From Aralia elata (lineage: Eukaryota > Streptophyta > Magnoliopsida > Apiales > Araliaceae), in the NCBI GenBank assembly GCA_034770075.1, contig CM068386.1, forward strand, positions 87,841,716-87,905,715: DNA of 64,000 nt. The letters are read 5' to 3'. The notes under the pieces are model-generated. The model saw only the letters and a list, made by a program, of their open reading frames with translations, was not told where the DNA came from and did not search any database. The position numbers were made by a program, and so were the translations under genes. Of this stretch, positions 1-12,430 are shown in pieces; within the stretch, counting starts at the first letter, position 1, and each line of letters starts with the position of its first letter.

Positions 1-1700
1 TGATATTTGATGTCAATATGTTTAGTCCTAGAATGCATGACAAGATTATGAGTAATTGAAATAACATTCGTATTATCATAGAAGATGGGAATATACTTGA
101 AATCAAACCCATAGTCAGCAAGCTAATTTTTTATCCATAAGATTTGAGCACAACAACTACCAGCAGCAATATACTTAGCTTCTACAGTAGAGTTTGACAA
201 TGAGTTCTGCTTCTTGCTGAACCTTGACACAAGTCTGTTGCCTAGAAATTGACAAGTCCCACTAGTGTTTTTTCTGTCAATCTTACATCTTGCAAAGTCT
301 GCATCTGAATACCCTTTTAGATCAAAGGAAGACTCCTTGGGATACCACAATCCCAAATATGGAGTACTATTGAAATATCTAAAAATTCTTTTGACAACTA
401 TAAGATGAGATTATTTAGGATTAACTTGAAATCTAGCACAAATACAGGTAGAAAACATAATATGTAGCCTAATAGCAGTCAAATATAGGAGAGACCCAAT
501 CATACCTCTGTATTGACTAATCTCAATACTCTTACCATTCTTATATCTGTCAAATTTGGTTGCAGAAGCCATATAGGTTTTCATGGGAGTGACTGATTTC
601 ATGTCATACTTCTTAAATAGATCTTTGATATACTTAGCTTGATTGATGAAGATCCCTTCATCAGTCTGCTTCACTTGGAGTCCAAGGAAGTAGTTCAGCT
701 TATCCATCATGCTCATTTCAAGCTTGTTCTGCATTAACTTGGCATCTCTCACATAACTTTTTGTCAATAGAGCCAAAAATGATATCATCTACATAGATTT
801 GAACTAATAATACCTTATCTTTGTACTTTCTAAGGAACAGAATTGTGTCAACCCTACCTCTAGTGAATCCATTTTCAATAAGATAATTAGTGAGTGTTTT
901 ATACCATGTTTTAGGTGCTTATTTTAAACCATAAAGTGCTTTATATAATTTACAGACATAATTAGAGTGAGGAGAGTTGACAAAACCTGGAGGTTGTTCA
1001 ACATAAACCTCTTCTTGGAGTTCACCATTTAGAAAAGTACTTTTGACATCCATTTGGAAAACTTTGAACTTCATGTGGGCTGCATAGGCTAAGAACATCC
1101 TGATAGCTTCCAATCTAGCAACAGGTGTAAAGGTCTCATCATAGTCAATTCCTTCTTTTTGGGAGTAACCTTTAGCAATCAGTCTTTCCTTATTCCTTCT
1201 GATCACACCAGTTTCGTCCATCTTATTTTTGAAGGCCTATTTGGTGCCTACGACTGGATGATTTCTTGGTCTTGGTACCAGCCTCCAAACTTTATTTCTT
1301 TCAAACTGATTTAGCTCTTCTTGCATGGTTTCAATCTAACTTGAGTCTTCCAAAGCTTCTTCAATCTTCTCAGGATCTATTTGAGAGAGAAAGCTCAAGT
1401 AGAAACATTCGTTTTGAGTGGCTGACCTAGTTCTGACACTAACACTTGGATCTCCAATGATTAGATTCTGAGTGTGATCTCTTGCCCATTTGCTTTCAGA
1501 TGGAATATCTGTCCCTTTATCTTATTGGCTGAGATCTTCAAGATTTGGTTCTTGTTCTGCATCTTCATTGATTCGTAGAGTTCCTATATTTGGAACTAGA
1601 GACTCTACGATCTCCTGATCTGGCACTACGATTGTCGGGTCTGGCTCTACGACTTCAGCTTATGCGATCGTAGGGTTCTCCTGCTCTGCAATATGAGGTT
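1..1700 (-). pseudogene. SIRE-like Copia pol: reverse transcriptase and RNase H part, decayed
   Basis: Reading leftward, this holds the 3' half of a Ty1/Copia polyprotein. Around 919-1221 it encodes the start of the reverse transcriptase (FQMDVKSTFLNGELQEEVYV, then YKALYGLK). The catalytic YVDDI lies near 780-805 and MSMMDKLNYFLGLQVKQ at 660-720. The RNase H part at 123-356 has GYSDADFARCKIDRKNTSG and a KYIAA block, and the last readable piece is KHIDIKY near position 10. Stops and frameshifts (for example after LYGLK and ARFQVNPK) split it into at least three reading frames, so it cannot make pol. The RT/RNase H wording and the LTR and PBS at the other end fit the SIRE/Maximus lineage. The element runs off the left edge, so its 3' LTR is not visible. 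Confidence 0.88.
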
Positions 1701-3254
1701 ATAGCTGTAACGACCGGGAATTCTGGATTTGCCTTGTAATTCGAATTTTTAAATATCAATGAATATATTATATTATATTAATATTATTTTTGTGTTGCAT
1801 GTTTAAAGGTTGTGTAACAACCTGGATTATGTGAATGAATGAAATTTTACGTGTTATAGTTTTGTTTAAATGAATAATTGATATCGCGTAGAGTCGCTAA
1901 ATCACTATTCACGGGACACGTTTCCCGATGCACTATTCACGTCATAATATTTTTGTGTCTTTTTTGATTTTAATAAATTTCATTAATACATGTGAGCGAA
2001 GTGATAATTTTTCCAAGCACTAAAAATTTTATTTGAGCTGATACGTGATTTTATCTGTATCCGAAATGTATATTATGGGTATTCCGAATAAATGGATAAA
2101 TCCCATAATAATTAATTTTACCCATCCCAATATTTATGGTAATACCCATTTTAATTTTGGGTAGAATTATTGAACAAATTGGGTACAAAAGTGGGAGTTT
2201 TCGGATATATTTTTAGTATATTTGTGTATTTATTTTTGCATGTTACTCCAAAAGGGAAACAACCTAAGCCTTTGGACCAATCAGAGGAGGGAAAGGAGAG
2301 CATGGTCGGCAGCATGCTGCTCTTTGCTAGGCTCAATGTCTTAATTTTCCAAAATGCTGAACATTTCTCTCTATAGCATTTTCAAGGAGCTTGGGAGGTT
2401 ACTCTTTGCATTCTCCTGAAGCCATGCTCAGTCCCCATTCCATTTCTCTCTTGCAAATTCCATCTGCTCCTCATTCAACTCCCAACCCATTCCAAGTTGC
2501 TGCAGATTATTGAGAGAAGGTAGAGTGAAAATAGAGAGGAGATAGAGTGATACAGGGAAAGAGGAGAGAAAATTGCAGAAAATAGAAAAGAAGAAGGAGT
2601 GTACGGGAGCAAGAAGGAAGAGAAGAAGAAGACTAACCAATCTCCACAACTCCATTTGTAGCAATAATTAGAGGTAATCCAACCTCAATCCATCTCATTT
2701 CCATTTTTCGAGTGTTCTTGAGTTCTTGAGCTCAAACCGTTGGGTTTGAGTATTTCTTGCAATTATTGTGGTTATTATTGGTTGTGGTCGATTTTTATTG
2801 TTACCAAGATATCTTGTAAGCTATTAATAACCTCGATGTAGAACAAAATCAATGAATGATCTGAACCTTGGCATAAAGGATGAAACTTTGGACTTTTTGG
2901 ACAAAATGACTTTCGAACGATTTAGAGGACTGTAAAGCCTTGATTGAGTAATTGTTTGGTTTAATTGATAACCCAGTTGAAATGGAGTTAAAAGGAGTTA
3001 AAACGAAGATTTGGTGTTAATTTTGGTGAAGAACACCAAGAACACAAAAACATAGTTTTCATTTTGTGCTTTGGCTCAAAAATTGGTCGTGTTAATGTTT
3101 ATGGGTAGCTCTATATTTTTGATATGTTGTAGCTCTATGTCTTACGAGTCCATAGAGTCCGAAATGGACCAATTTGCATGTGTATAGAAGGAGATATGAA
3201 GGTTGGAGTAACTAGAGGTCGGAATCGCGAACTGGGATTAAACCCAGAATCCGG

Positions 3255-3560
3255 CTACTGATAAATGGCGTCGCAACACCATTCATAAGACTTACAGATG
3301 CCTTCGTCGCGTGGGGAAAAATAGGAAAATAAGTAGGACTGGCGTCGCAGCGCCACTTCTAATACTTAGGCCAGTCGCTGCAACGCCGACACGTGACAGA
3401 AGACGGGACAAGGGTCTGGCACCACAATGCCGCTTCTAGTAATAAAACGGGCGCCACAGCGCCAGTGCCGGGTCAAGGCCGGGCTGGGCTGGCGCTGCGG
3501 TGCCGATTCTAGTACTAAATCTGGTGCCGCAGCGCGAGTGCCGGGTTAGGACCGGGTCGA
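3255..3560. repeat. GC-rich imperfect repeats inside the solo LTR
   Basis: About six variants of a short core, GGCGYYGCRGCGCC, recur every 35-60 bp in alternating orientation, separated by conserved spacers such as ATTCTAGTACTAAA. They end with near-repeated CCGGGTCRAGGCCGGG blocks. The surrounding sequence is AT-rich, so this island stands out sharply. Confidence 0.65.
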
Positions 3561-3914
3561 GTCGATCAGACTGGGTCGGGTCGGACCCAGCAAATTTTTC
3601 TAGCGGGTCCAAAACTTATATTTTTGTATAAAAGGATTAGACATGTTAGTTACTTATATCTTGTTAAGTCTTAAGTGCTTAATTATATATCAAGTGTCAA
3701 CCAAAGTGGTGTTGTCTTAAGGCGTAAATTGAATAACCTAATTGCAACTTACCGTGGAGCGAGACCCCCGACTGGGTAGTCGTAGTGGCAATCAATCTGT
3801 TTTAATAATGCGATATTTGTTTTAAACCTAATCCTTATTTGACTAATTGTTATATGAATATGTATTTACATGTGTTGGATATTAAGGAACGTGTGTTATA
3901 ATATTGTAGCAGAC

Positions 3915-4230
3915 GTATCAGGCAAGTTCCTTAACTTCATTCTTTCTATATATTAACTGCAAGTTTCCTATCCTAACTCAATTTATTGAGCAAGTTTCCT
4001 AACGCTTGTCTAACCCTTGTGTTGGGTAAGTTTCCTTACCCTAACTTAATTTAATATTGGGCAGGTTTTCTCAACCGTATAACTTTTATTTATTGTGCGA
4101 GTTATTTATTGCTTGAGCAATCATTCTATATTATTGCAAGTTCCTTACTCTAACTATTTTTATTTGAGCAAGTTTCCTATCTTATACAAATGTTGTATAT
4201 TGTTGCAAGTTTCATGACTCAAATGGAGTT
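3915..4230. repeat. Degenerate tandem repeats with core GCAAGTTTCCTA inside the solo LTR
   Basis: A motif close to GCAAGTTTCCTAACCTAACT recurs about seven times with spacing of roughly 50-65 bp. It lies in the downstream half of the 3.43-kb LTR. No coding meaning is apparent. Confidence 0.6.
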
Positions 4231-5144
4231 ATTACTTTCAAACCATATTAGTGGATTAATTATTGTCAATTACTCCACATCAAAGATAATTATTGATATT
4301 TGCACCTTGTGCATTTGAATTCATGATCTGTTGTTGAACTGAGAAACGTTTAAGTTCTTCATTCATGAACTGTTTAAAGAAATAGTCTACGCCATTTGTT
4401 TTGGCTAGACATGTACAGGTTATTATTTTAAAAGCTATCCAAACCGATTGTTGGTATGAATTGTTAGACTGAGAGAGTAACCCTTATTAGGGGATTATAA
4501 TGTGTCGGTTATTCGATGCAGTCAGAGTTAAATGTTATGCATATACATAGGGTACGAGAGGCTGATCCCCTCAAGTGCTACTGGCGGGCCAATTTTTAAA
4601 AGAGTCAATTGAATAATTGATTCTTGGGGGTCAAAAAGTTCATGGTCTATTGGACTACTCAACAGTAAATAATCAATATTCATTATTTCATTTGAACTTT
4701 GATTATATTGTCAACTATTTCTTTAATATTCTTAAATTGTTAAACTATGCGATTATTATTCTCATTTATTCATGATATATCTTCTTTATTCATTTTAAAC
4801 TTGCTGAGCAAAGTAGTTGGTCACCTTGCTATATCATGAACCTATTACAGTTAAGCCGGAGAGTTCTAAAGTGGACAAAGGCAAATGAAAGCTTAATGAA
4901 TAGTTATATGTAATATCCCGTTATGTAATTGTGGAATCGTTTTGTATTATTATTGTATTCCGTGATGTATTTATTTAAGGTTGTAGACCTTGGAACTCTA
5001 GTAAACCTTTTGTAATGAACAACATATGTTTATTTATTCCACATTAGTTAATTTATTTTGTTTAGAGGTGTATGGATGTACTTTATCGTGAGCACCAGAT
5101 TCGAGGTATTGGTACCTGAATTTGGGGGTGTCACAATAGCTCTT

Positions 5145-6420
5145 CGATTTCTTCTGGTTGAGTTATTTTTCTTGATCTGCTATGATCAGCCTCATCAAAG
5201 GTGACATGAATTGAGACTTCCACTGTCAAGGAATTCTTATTGAACACTCTATAGACTTTACTTTCCATAGAGTATCTAAGAAAAATTCCTTCATCTGATT
5301 TTGGTTAAAATTTCGTCAAGTACTTTTTGCCATTATTGAGGATGTAGCATGCACAACCAAAAGCACGAAAGTAGCTTATATTTGGTTTTCTTCCTTTCCA
5401 CAACTCATAGGGTGTTTTTTTGAGTGTAGAGTGAATCAAGGACCTATTCTGAGTATAACAGGTAGTGTTAACAACTTCTGCCCAAAAGTATACTAGAAGA
5501 TGTGCTGCTGCTAGAAGTGTTCTTCTTGCTTCAATCAGAGTTCTGTTCTTCCTTTTAGCTACTCCATTTTACTGTGGAGTTATTGGAGTTGAGAAATTAT
5601 GCTGAATGCCATTATCTTCGTAGAACTGATTTACTTCAGAATAATCAAATTCTCTGCCATGATCACTTCTTATAGTTTTTTTTATCTTTTCACCCTTCTC
5701 ATTCGTTACCAGCTTGAAGAATCGAATTAATTAATTGCTGGTCTCATCTTTAGAGCTTAAAAAGAATACCCATGAAAACCTGATGTAGTCATCCACTATA
5801 ACCAGTGAGTATCTCCTGCTTCCTAGACTGGCTGTTGGAATCAGCCCAAATAGATCCATATGAAGAAGTTCCAAAGGCCTTTCATTTGAATTAACTACTT
5901 TACTTTTGAATGAGTTCTTGGTCTACTTCCCTAACTGATAAGCTTTGCATGGTCTTTCTTTGACGAAGCTCAACTTTGGTAGAACTCTGGCAAGATCCTT
6001 TGACACAAGCTTTGACATGTTTTTGAAATTCAAGTGAGACAATCTCCTATGCCATAACCAGCTTATATCTTCTAAGGCTTTGGCAAAAAAGCAAGCTGAT
6101 GCTGAAGCACTTAGCTCAGTAAGATTGATCACGTAGACATTTCCTTCTCTTGATCCGATCAGCTTTAATGAGTTGGTTTCCAGGTCTCGAACTTGACACT
6201 GGTTATTAAGGAAGATGTCTTGATGACCTTTATCACATAACTGACTTATGCTTAGAAGATTGTGCTTTAGTCCATCAACATAGGCTACCTTATTAAACGA
6301 AACAACTCCATTACTTATTGAACCATAGCCTCTGGTTTTCCTAGAGTTGTTGTCTCTAAATACAACTGATGGACCATCTTTAGCCTTAAATTCTGATAAA
6401 AGAGCCTTGCTGTCTGTCAT
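5145..6420 (-). pseudogene. SIRE-like Copia pol: protease/pre-integrase and integrase, decayed
   Basis: The 5923-6420 frame starts inside the protease region (MTDSKALLSEF, normally just after the DSGCSRH-type active site). It continues through KVAYVDGLKHNLLSISQLCD and the GAG-pre-integrase block LWHRRLSHLNFKNM. Further left, the integrase core is readable only in broken frames: VIVDDYIRFSWVFF near 5780, IRSDHGREFDYSEV near 5640 and RKNRTLIEARR near 5540. The three catalytic acidic positions are still recognisable except that the third lies in a damaged stretch. It is followed by TPYELWKGRKPN and then the junction with the inserted solo LTR at 5140. Confidence 0.85.
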
Positions 6421-6999
6421 GTGCCTACAACACCCACTATCGAGATACTAGATTGATTCAGATCTCCTTGGTACCTATAAAATGATTATTATTCATTTTG
6501 GTACGCATACTCGTTTGGGTCCTGCAATGTTAGTTCCCTTCGGGACCTAAATCTACTTGACTTTGAGTCCTCGACATGGAATATGTTCATGGTAATAACA
6601 ATATGCAGCTTTATGACCATGCTTAAGATAGTTATAACATACTACATACTGCATGTGTGAGTGTATGTGTGGATATCTCCTCATTTGGGACTTGTGTGGG
6701 GAATATACCTTTTTCCATGACTAATCCTCTCTTTGTTTATATATCGTTCTACGATTTTGAAATTTCGTAGAGTAAGAGTCAGTTCTACGATTGACGCCAT
6801 GTTGGTTCGTAGAGTGGAATTTTCCAGACTCTACGATCCTTCGAGGCTTGATCGTAGACTTGGGTTTACTCTGCGGTTTTACAAAAGCCAGACCAGTGTG
6901 TGGCCTGTAATTCTTTGGAACAACTAATTGGTCACTAGAGATTGGGCAGCTTAGAATTATCGGCTCTGTAACCTCTTTGAATTTTACAAATACAATACT

Positions 7000-8584
7000 T
7001 CAATGGGAGGAAGAAGCATTATCATTTTTATTTTCCACAAATTTTTTTACACTTGGGGTCGATGAGAAATCTCCAAACCCCAATCTTGATCTATCAAAGA
7101 TTGTTATCTGACTTGTGATCAATGAATCCATAAATGAAGAAGAACGGTTCCACATAAAAATCGTCTTCTCTAATTCCTCTATCTTAAAGGTGAGAACAGA
7201 TTCTCTTAGTACATTAGATTCAATTATCTTTCTCAAGTGTACATTTTGTGCCTCAAGCTTGGATAGAGAGACAGTGTTTCGTAGATTAGTTTCCAACTCT
7301 ATGAGCACCTTCTCTTTCTCCTTTTGAAGAAGAGAATGATCCTTTGATAGAACCCTGCACAACTTTTTATATTTATGCAATTCAGATGTTATATCATGTA
7401 AAGCTAATCTAAGGTCATCCATATTAACATCAAGAGAGTTGAAGTCAAATATCTCACTGATATTGATCTCTCGACGATCAGTGGTAGCACTAAAGTCATC
7501 TTCAATAGCCATCAGACAAAGATTAGCTATTTGAGCTTCTTCATCATCATTGGAGTCTGAACTAGAATCACTCTCTGAGTCATTCCATGATCCTTCAACT
7601 ACATAACCTTTTTCCTTTTTGTGGTAGCATTTAACTTCTTTTTATCCCTTTTGAGATCTTCACGCAGAGGTTTAGTGCAATATGCGATGAAGTGGCCAGG
7701 CTTCTTGCAGTTGTAGCAAAGATCTTTGTCTTGGTCTTTGCTGCTACTACTTTTGTTGAAATTCTTCCTTGGCCTCCAGCTGCTTCTTTTCCTCATGAAT
7801 TTCTTTAGCCTTCGAATAAACAAGGCTATGTCTTCATCCTCATCAGCTTCTTCTTAATCATTATCTTCATCATTCTCAGTTGGAGCTCTGGGAGCAACCT
7901 CAGAAGCTTTAAGTGCTACTCCTTTATCTTTCCTTTTGTTTTTTGAGAGAGTTTCTGCTTTTTGGTTCAACTCAAGCTCAGAGGTAAGAAGATTACCATA
8001 GAGCTTCTACACAGTCATCTCATGCAGATTTTTTGACTATCTAATTGCAGTGGTCTTAACATCCTATTTGCTTGATGGAGCTCTCATGAATTTGATATTT
8101 AAATCTTTGTTGGGGTAAACCTTGCCATTGGATCTCAGAGAGTTGAGAAGCACACTGAATCTTTCATAGGTTACAGTGTCAAGAGAGATTGTTTGTTCTC
8201 CCTAACTTCTTCAGTACCCTCATGCATTACCAACAGAGCTTCCCAGACTTCCTTAGCAGTGGTACAGTTAACGATATTTTCAAATAGCTCATCCTCAAGA
8301 GCTATGAACAAAATGTTTTTGGCTCTTTTATTGAGCTGCACCAACTTCTTCTCATTTTCTGTCCATTCTACCCTTTGTTTGACAACTACTTTGTTGGGAT
8401 CATCAGTTGTTGGAGCTAGCTTGGTAGGAACATATGGACTATTTAGGACAACATCAAATAAATCATCATTGATAGCGTCCATCTAGGCCTGCATACGTAC
8501 TTTTCAATTAGCAAACTTTTCTCTATTTAGGAGAGGTGGTTTGTTTCTTCTACCAAGCTCAGAACTAGTTTTGTTTAGTGCCAT
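7000..8584 (-). pseudogene. SIRE-like Copia gag, interrupted
   Basis: The gag appears to start at the ATG ending at 8584 (MALNKTSSELGRR), 40 bp inside the primer-binding site. Two in-frame stops (TGA, TAG) separate this start from the open 103-residue block at 8171-8482, which contains the TAKEVWEAL motif of the Copia gag domain. A CCHC zinc knuckle, CYNCKKPGHFIAYC, lies at about 7680-7725. The 170-residue piece at 7000-7512 is Leu/Glu/Lys-rich with heptad-like spacing, so probably a coiled coil, as in the long gag C-terminus of SIRE-type elements. Multiple stops and frameshifts make it non-functional. Confidence 0.85.
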
Positions 8585-8624
8585 AGATCAACTCAAAGTG
8601 TAAGCTTTATGTTCATGAGAACCT

Positions 8625-8636
8625 GCTCTAATACCA
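8625..8636 (-). other. Primer-binding site of the SIRE-like Copia element
   Basis: Read on the minus strand the site is TGGTATTAGAGC, one mismatch from TGGTATCAGAGC, the standard Copia match to the initiator tRNA-Met 3' end. It lies 2 bp inside the LTR end at 8639. This fixes the element orientation as minus. Confidence 0.85.
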
Positions 8637-8638
8637 CT

Positions 8639-10059
8639 TGTTATTTTCTAAAGGCATTTAAAGATCTAGAACGAGGGTTGAATAGATCCTTTTTGAAATT
8701 TTGACTTGTTAAGAAAATTACCAAATATTTGTTAATCAGATTGATTGAGCACGTCGGAATATATTTTAAGAGTCTCCTTGAAGATCATTTATGAATCTCA
8801 GTTCCAAGTTCAGTATTAGATAATTAATCACAAACAATAATAATATAGATAAAATGTAAGACAGAAAAGTAAATGACACAAGCAAGTTTTAAGTGGTTCG
8901 GAGACTGAACAACTTATAATCCATTCTTCTACTTCAACAAGTAGGAAATTCACTAAGAATTCAGTCACTTTGACTAGGACACTTTGTCCTTTTCAAGCCC
9001 AGCAGACTTGGATATTTAGTTACTTAGGCAAGGATACTCTTGCCCTCTTCAAGCCCAACAGACTTAGAACAACTCAGTACACTAAGTACTCTTCAAGCCT
9101 AGCGGACTTGGAATCTCTGTGGTCACTGAGACCAAAACGAATAGTTGTAAGAATGTTGTTGAGAGGTGCTGCTAAGTTAACGTTAAGTTTCTCTTCTCAA
9201 ATACTTAGCAGCTTGAACTAGATGTTCAAATCGTAGAGTATATTCTATTTTTTTTATTTTGGCAGAGTTTAGGCTTTTTGATCGTTCTTCGTTACTTGAG
9301 GTTTGGATCTCTGTAGCCTTTTATAGTCTGCCTGAGTTTCTTCCCGCTACTAAGTTCTCGTTGGTGCATTTAATGCTTCAGATATCCTGAGATTTTTGAT
9401 GTTGACTTTTATATCCATGTGTCAGCTTACTTTTTGCTTGCCTATTATATCACTCTACTTTTTCACCTAACACCATTGAGCTGTCGCTATCAGCAAACTA
9501 GCTGGTAGACACATTCTTTGATTTTCTTCGATTCAGACTAAGGATGTTTGGTGAATACATCAGGACCTTCAATAAGCAACGCTCTCTTGTCAGTTTGTCA
9601 GGCTTGGCTTGTCTCTACGAAAGGAGTAAGACTCTACGATTCTGCTCAGTTGAAGTTTTGCTTTACGATTCTAGAGTTGTCTTTACGATCTCTTCTTTTA
9701 CTGAACGATTCTTGAGATGCTTTACAATTTGGCTTCCACTCAGTGAATGTCTAAAGAGCTTTAAGTTCAGTTTTCATCTTACACTCTTTGCATAGCTCTG
9801 CTATCTTCTTGTCCACACTACAAACTGATCTTTGCTTTGTGATTTATGGTGACCCTTACTATCCTTGCAAGAGCTTTATGATCAATTGACTGATGCATTA
9901 CTATCATGAGTTAACTCTGCGATTCATTTTGACATTACGAACTGACAGAGTTACTTTACACATAACTTAAGCCTATTAACTATACATCAAGTCAACTCAA
10001 TAAGATCAACCTAATAAGTTTGATCTTTCTATTCTAAGTCCTTGTATATTAGATCAACA
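8639..10059 (-). mobile_element. 5' LTR of the SIRE-like Copia element
   Basis: On the minus strand this region begins TGTTGATCTAATATACAAGG and ends GAAAATAACA beside the primer-binding site, giving an LTR of about 1.42 kb. The inner border is firm because of the PBS. The outer border at 10059 is inferred from the TG..CA rule alone, because the partner LTR is off-window. It contains three imperfect copies (8990-9120) of a roughly 60-bp unit around CTTCAAGCCCARCAGACTTG. Recurrent CTCTACGATT-like words at 9610-9720 are also found in the element body near 1600-1680 and 6750-6860. Confidence 0.7.
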
Positions 10060-11281
10060 AATCATTATTAAGGACCGTACATAATCTACTAGTATAATTA
10101 TACATTAATCACATTCATCATCAAATTAAATCATCACAATAATCATGCAGACTCTAACAAGTTCATCGTTAGCACCCGAGATAAAGTATGATGTGTTGAA
10201 AGAAATTGATCCGAAAAAATTGTGGAAAAAGCTCGAGAAGAGTTATGCTTCGAAGTCGCTAACTAACAGATTGTGCTTGAAGATGGAATTATACTCCTTA
10301 AAAATGGATGAAGGGACGAATCTCCATGACCATCTAAATACTTTTAATATGTTAATATCTCAATTGTTGAATACATATGAAAAATTAGAAGATGAGGAGA
10401 AGTCATTGCTCTTATTATCATCTTTGCCTAAGTCTTACAAGTCGATGGTGCAAACACTATTGGTGGGAAAAATAACTTTGATTTTAGATGACGTGGTTTC
10501 TGTTTTATGAGAAAGTCAAACGTTGATGGGAGAAAAGAGTAATAACATTGGTGAGCAAGCATTAACTGTGGAGAGTTCTAATCGAGGGAGACGTCAATAG
10601 AGAGATAATAGTAGAGGAAGATCAAGATCAAGGTCAAGAGATTACAATGATAAAGAGTATTACTATTGTGGAGAGAAGGGTCACGTCCAATACCAATGTA
10701 GAACATTAAGGGAGGACATGAAGAGTTTAAGGAAGTATTAAGAAAATTTGAAGGACAAAGAGAATGTTGAAGATGCTATGCTTAATGAAGCTGAAGAAAA
10801 AGTTGTTTTAATGGTTAAAAGTGATTATAATGAAGATGTTTGGTTATTAGATTCTGCGGCTTCTATGCATATATGCAAGGAGAGAGATTGCTTTGAGAGT
10901 TTGAAGGAAGATGGAGAATTTGGGTACGTTAATGCGGTGAATAAAGAGAGAGTGAAGATTGAAGGCGTTGGAAGTGTTCGTTTCAAATTTTATGATGGTT
11001 CTACGAAGATTCTTGAGAAGGTATATTATGTCCCTGGTTGTGGTGAGAATATAATTTTTTTGGGAGAATTATCCACACATTGATATACATATGTGGGTCA
11101 AGAAAATTCGTGCAAGGTGTTCAAAGAAGTCAAATTAATTCTCTAAGGTAGGAAGAATGAAAAATTAATTTGTGTGTTAGATGAACAGTCTATGCGTGGA
11201 AAGAAGACCAAAAAGGGCAACCATCGAGTAAAGTTCAGAGATGAAGTTGAAGTGTTTGAGGATTCGAGTCGAGGGAGGAAT
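10060..11281 (+). pseudogene. Gag/protease remnant of a non-autonomous Tork/Tnt1-like Copia element
   Basis: One frame runs 10145-11083 with three in-frame stops (10508 TGA, 10598 TAG, 10739 TAA). It encodes the UBN2-type gag domain (KKLWKKLEKSYASKSLTNRL), an Arg/Ser-rich stretch, and a zinc knuckle with the first Cys replaced (YYYCGEKGHVQYQC). A protease-like segment with WLLDSAASMHIC follows. After a short pre-integrase scrap, the sequence goes straight to a purine tract (GAGGGAGGAA) and the LTR. Integrase, reverse transcriptase and RNase H are absent. The 5' end is lost at the SIRE LTR junction. The copy at 60894-61540 has the same deletion, so this was probably a family trait. Confidence 0.8.
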
Positions 11282-11779
11282 TGTTAGGTAACTCCTCAAA
11301 TCCAATTCAGAAAAGAATTGCTATTATGGAAAGGAAGTTGTCCTATTTTTAATAGGATATTTATTATATGTTGGTGTTCTATTATGAGAAAGAATCTTAT
11401 TTTTGGTAGGAATATTATTTTAGAAGTAGTCCTATTTGTAGTAGGTATATTATTATGTGAGTGTCCTAATTAGATTAGGAAAAAGGGAGTTGTGGGTACT
11501 TTATAAATAAAAGTGTATGTTTAGAGAGAAGTAGAGCACAATTAAGAGGTAGTAACATCTTAGAAAGTTGAGAGAGGGTGTAATTGGGTCTTGGGTTGTT
11601 GTGTGAGGGAGGGTTTTTTTTTTCTAGCTTTTATTCCGTGTAAAAAGTTGTATCGTGAAGATTAATATATTGAAGTTGATTTTGTGGATTAGGTCATTGA
11701 GGACCAAACCACGTTAAACATTGTGTTGTTTTTCTTTCTTAAGTGTTATTGTTTATTTTGTGTGACTTAATTCCCAACA
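11282..11779 (+). mobile_element. 3' LTR (498 bp) of the non-autonomous Copia element
   Basis: It starts TGTTAGGTAACTCC directly after the polypurine tract and ends TTCCCAACA. It contains the TATA-like word TTTATAAATAAAAG near 11500. Beyond 11779 the sequence is continuous with a PIF/Harbinger transposase, so the LTR end is the insertion border. A homologous LTR lies at about 61246-61540. Confidence 0.82.
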
Positions 11780-12430
11780 CAAACTCCTAAAACATTTGTT
11801 GTAATTTTATTTTTTCTGTTTCTGTACCTAGGCTTGTCCTTTGTGGGTACGTTCATTCTTATATGAGTCCCATCCAAAGCCCATAAACAATTCTATAATA
11901 ACATGGATTACAAGATATACTTAAACATACGAGGTTATATTAAAAATGTATGTGTGTGTAAATGTGTGCAAATTGTACCTTGAAATACTTTCACCTTTCA
12001 TCAGTTGAGTCATCTGTAATTGGTTCGGGATTCCTAAAAAAGTCTCCTTGCAATCTTAAAACGTACCTTATGAAAATGCCTACTTATCGACTCCCCAGAC
12101 CTTTTAAACTTAAATTTGATAACACGATTTTTTGAATAGTGTCCCAATATATACAAGAATATTGCAACTTGTTTAATTACATCCATGTACTTTGTACTTA
12201 GTTGAACGTAAGTAGTCTTTCGTCTCGAACATGAAACACAATTTGTGAAAGGTATTCATATTCATCCTAAGTTGTTTAATACAATTATTATCACCTCCAT
12301 TGACTAACCTATCAATGAAACGTGTCCTCCACAACTTATAAATGGAATATTGTTGCCTTAAAGCTTTCTGCCTAATCAAACCCATAATTTGAAAAAAATA
12401 ATTCACCAATGTAATCATGTGTAACCACAT
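11780..12430 (-). pseudogene. PIF/Harbinger (HARBI1-like) transposase fragment
   Basis: Read leftward, it encodes the N-terminal part of a plant Harbinger nuclease-like transposase: CIKQLRMNMNTFHKLCFM at 12200-12300, then RSGESISRHFHKV and GDFFRNPEPITDDSTDER near 12000-12110. The DDE start ALDGTHIRMNVP is at about 11830-11890, with the first catalytic Asp retained. Stops and a frameshift break it, and the Copia LTR cuts it off at 11779 in the middle of the NVLG motif. The second and third catalytic residues must lie outside the window. In active elements this protein cuts TIRs flanked by 3-bp targets. Confidence 0.83.

Larger units (their letters stand above)
1706..5135. mobile_element. Solo LTR, 3.43 kb, Gypsy-like, inserted in the SIRE-like element
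   Basis: The block begins TGTAACGACC and ends GGGTGTCACA, the TG..CA form of an LTR with near-complementary ends. It is flanked by a perfect 5-bp duplication, ATAGC, at 1701-1705 and 5136-5140. The Copia pol reading resumes on both sides. No protein domain is present inside, which fits a solo LTR left by recombination between two LTRs. The size and termini resemble long LTRs of plant Ty3/Gypsy elements, but the lineage and orientation cannot be fixed. ORFs inside it (such as 2170-2376 and 2428-2664) look like chance. Confidence 0.85.

Noticed and set aside
2151..2664. Short ORFs on both strands within the solo LTR
   Set aside because: No motif, overlapping on opposite strands, and inside a non-coding LTR.
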